Source: Desulfobacterales bacterium (GTDB taxonomy: Bacteria > Desulfobacterota > Desulfobacteria > Desulfobacterales > ETH-SRB1). From it: a stretch of 6,676 nt of DNA. Shown here one piece after another: positions 4,828 through 6,676 of the stretch. The stretch spans positions 1-6,676 of the forward strand of contig JASEIZ010000115.1 of assembly GCA_030017395.1 (NCBI GenBank). The letters run 5' to 3'. A program made the translations under genes and the position numbers. The notes beneath the pieces are model-generated. The model searched no databases. It saw only the letters and a program-made list of their open reading frames with translations, and was not told the DNA's origin. Every line of letters starts with the position of its first letter. Positions within the stretch are counted from its first letter, which is position 1.

Positions 4828-6676
4828 ATGTGTGGAATCTGCGGAAAATTGTCGACAAACGGCAATCGGATTGATGAGGATCTGTTACGAAAGATGACCT
4901 CTATCCTTTCACATAGAGGGCCGGATGACAATGGGATATATTTAAGCTCAAAACGAGAAACCCCGCTGTATGATCTTTCGGACCCGCAGGGAAGGCAAGG
5001 CTCAAAGGTGGAAGTTGGTCTGGGGCACAGAAGGCTTAGTATTATTGATTTATCAAAGGCTGGTCGGCAGCCGATGTCCAATGAGGATAAGACCATCTGG
5101 ATGGTGTTCAACGGGGAAATTTACAATTTTATGTCTTTGAGAACCGAGCTTGAAAACAAAGGGCATTATTTCAGTTCGCAAACAGATTGTGAGGTTATCA
5201 TTCATCTTTATGAAGAGGAAGGGATCGAAGGGGTAAAGAGGCTTGCCGGTATGTTTGCCTTCGCGATATGGGACGAGAAATCCCGGTTGCTTTTTCTCTG
5301 CAGAGACCGTCTGGGAATAAAACCTCTTGTTTATTACAGCAGCATAAATTCTCTGGTTTTCGCTTCCGAGATAAAAGGGATACTCCAGGATCCGGATGTG
5401 CCAAGAGAAATGGACTGGGACGCTCTTGGTCTTTACCTGACTTCTAACTATATTTCTGCGCCTTATACCGTATTTAAAGGCGTAAAAAAACTTAGACCCG
5501 GGCATATTTTGATATTCAGCAAAGGAAAAATAGAGGAGAGAGAGTACTGGAATATAAACAGTGATATCCGGATAGAAACAGACGGCAAAGAAGATTTTGC
5601 CACTTTAAAGAATAGATTATTCGAAGTTATGGAAAACTCTGTCAGGATGCGGATGATCGCAGATGTCCCTCTTGGTGCGTTTTTGAGCGGCGGGATTGAT
5701 TCAAGTATTGTCGTTGGGCTTATGTCCAGAAATTCCAGCTTGCCGGTAAAAACCTATTCAATAGGTTATAAAGATATGTCCATGTTTGATGAAACCAAAT
5801 ATGCACGGGAAGTATCTGCCTTTCATAATACAGAGCACCATGAATTCAAGCTTGGGGCAAAAGATATTATTGATGCCATTCCTGAAGTGTTGGAGTCATT
5901 CGACGAGCCGTTTGCTGATTCTTCGGCAATTCCGACATTTGTTGTATCAAGAGAGACCAGCAACGATGTCAAGGTTGCCCTTTCCGGTGATGGGGGTGAT
6001 GAACTTTTTGCCGGTTACCGGATGTATACAGGAGAGTGGTGGAGTTCAAGATATCGAAAGATACCTTCCTTTATACGTAAAGGGTTTATAGAGCCTGTTT
6101 TTCTATCTCTTCCTGAATCGCGAGATCAAAAACTGCCTGAAAATATCAGAAGACTAAAAAAATTTTTAAGAGGCGCGGGAAAAGAAAGCCTCGAGGAACG
6201 ATTCTTTGCATGGAATGAAATATTTCCCCGGGATTTAAGAAAAAATATTTTTGCCGTGGCTGCTGAAGTAGATTACGATCTTGGAAAGAAAATATTGTCA
6301 GAAAGGTTAAACGAGATAGATGCTGATGATATTAACCGGATGCTTTATGCGGATGTAAAGGAGTCTCTTCCAGGGGACATGCTGAAAAAGGTGGATGCAA
6401 TGAGCATGCTCAATTCCCTTGAGGTAAGAGTTCCATTCCTTGACCACAAAGTGTCTGAGCTGGCATTTTCCATCAGCGGCCGCTGGAAGATTAAAAAAGG
6501 AAAGGGAAAGTATATCCTGCTGGAGACCTTTAAGAATATTTTGCCTAAATCTTTGCATGACCGGCCTAAATGGGGATTTGAAATGCCGATCAGCAAGTGG
6601 TTAAAATCAGATTTGAAATATTTAATCGATGAATATTTATCAAAGGAATTAATTGTTAAGCAGTGGATTTTTAATT
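4828..6676 (+). CDS. asnB: Asparagine synthetase B-like glutamine-dependent amidotransferase, 3' end cut by the window
   Basis: The family uses glutamine-derived ammonia and ATP to amidate aspartate through an adenylated intermediate. Homologues in polysaccharide loci may amidate sugar acids. The 616 visible codons have no stop; the family is usually about 550-650 residues, so only a short C-terminus should be missing. The N-terminal class II glutaminase domain starts MCGICG, with Cys2 the expected nucleophile after Met removal, which fixes the start. Arg69 (GHRRLSIID), NGE (95-97) and Asp120 are the expected glutamine-site residues. An insertion of about 15 residues (roughly 43-60) precedes GLGHRRL. 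The synthetase domain has the PP-loop SGGIDSS (287-293), SGDGGDELFAGY (386-397), EVRVPFLDH (532-540) and Lys561, aligning with the catalytic lysine of E. coli AsnB. All key residues are present, so it should be active. It follows the deacetylase homologue by 12 bp, in the same frame and without a clear Shine-Dalgarno, suggesting translational coupling. Whether it makes asparagine or modifies a glycan is undecided. Confidence 0.93.
   Translation, partial: MCGICGKLSTNGNRIDEDLLRKMTSILSHRGPDDNGIYLSSKRETPLYDLSDPQGRQGSKVEVGLGHRRLSIIDLSKAGRQPMSNEDKTIWMVFNGEIYNFMSLRTELENKGHYFSSQTDCEVIIHLYEEEGIEGVKRLAGMFAFAIWDEKSRLLFLCRDRLGIKPLVYYSSINSLVFASEIKGILQDPDVPREMDWDALGLYLTSNYISAPYTVFKGVKKLRPGHILIFSKGKIEEREYWNINSDIRIETDGKEDFATLKNRLFEVMENSVRMRMIADVPLGAFLSGGIDSSIVVGLMSRNSSLPVKTYSIGYKDMSMFDETKYAREVSAFHNTEHHEFKLGAKDIIDAIPEVLESFDEPFADSSAIPTFVVSRETSNDVKVALSGDGGDELFAGYRMYTGEWWSSRYRKIPSFIRKGFIEPVFLSLPESRDQKLPENIRRLKKFLRGAGKESLEERFFAWNEIFPRDLRKNIFAVAAEVDYDLGKKILSERLNEIDADDINRMLYADVKESLPGDMLKKVDAMSMLNSLEVRVPFLDHKVSELAFSISGRWKIKKGKGKYILLETFKNILPKSLHDRPKWGFEMPISKWLKSDLKYLIDEYLSKELIVKQWIFN

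Noticed and set aside
4795..4830. Programmed frameshifting at the A8 run near the deacetylase 3' end to fuse it with asnB
   Set aside because: The two genes are already in the same frame, separated by a TAA and four codons, so a slip would move out of the asnB frame. AsnB also needs Cys2 at a free N-terminus, which argues against fusion.
4812..5505. Minus-strand open frames over the 5' part of asnB
   Set aside because: They are antisense to a protein with all asparagine synthetase motifs intact. Their translations show no family resemblance.
5786..6091. A 101-codon plus-strand frame inside asnB
   Set aside because: It is an out-of-frame shadow. The asnB frame runs uninterrupted through this segment and carries the SGDGGDELFAGY motif.

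Overview
The window looks like a chromosomal segment of a Gram-negative, moderately AT-rich bacterium. The best guess is a sulfate-reducer-type member of the Desulfobacterota. This is an inference from the protein style, and from a sequence at the left edge that resembles a dispersed intergenic repeat I associate with that group. No taxonomic marker proves it.

Layout: (1) Positions 1-53 hold what appears to be the right half of a dispersed palindromic repeat, followed directly by the Shine-Dalgarno of efp. (2) efp (74-649, +) encodes translation elongation factor P. (3) A convergent gene on the minus strand (716-2497) encodes a large, 593-residue DUF89/ARMT1-like protein; only 66 bp separate its stop from that of efp. 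(4) A 306-bp AT-rich divergent intergenic region (2498-2803) holds a possible promoter, small palindromes and a thrice-repeated octamer. (5) A tight plus-strand operon fills the rest: a GT4 glycosyltransferase (2804-4015, TTG start), a NodB-like polysaccharide deacetylase homologue (4012-4815, 4-bp overlap) and a glutamine-dependent asparagine synthetase-like amidotransferase (4828 to beyond the window end).

How the genes fit together: the first half is a housekeeping translation factor beside a poorly characterised putative metal-dependent phosphatase relative. The second half looks like the start, or an internal piece, of a surface-polysaccharide (O-antigen, capsule or exopolysaccharide) locus: a sugar transferase, a deacetylase-fold protein and an AsnB-type amidotransferase, translationally coupled or nearly so.

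The most notable observation is that the deacetylase homologue has lost essentially all canonical CE4 catalytic and metal-binding residues while the fold, reading frame and operon position are preserved, so it is probably a pseudoenzyme. The DUF89-like protein also departs from the family metal-ligand pattern. I see no CRISPR array, tRNA, rRNA, transposase or clear intrinsic terminator.
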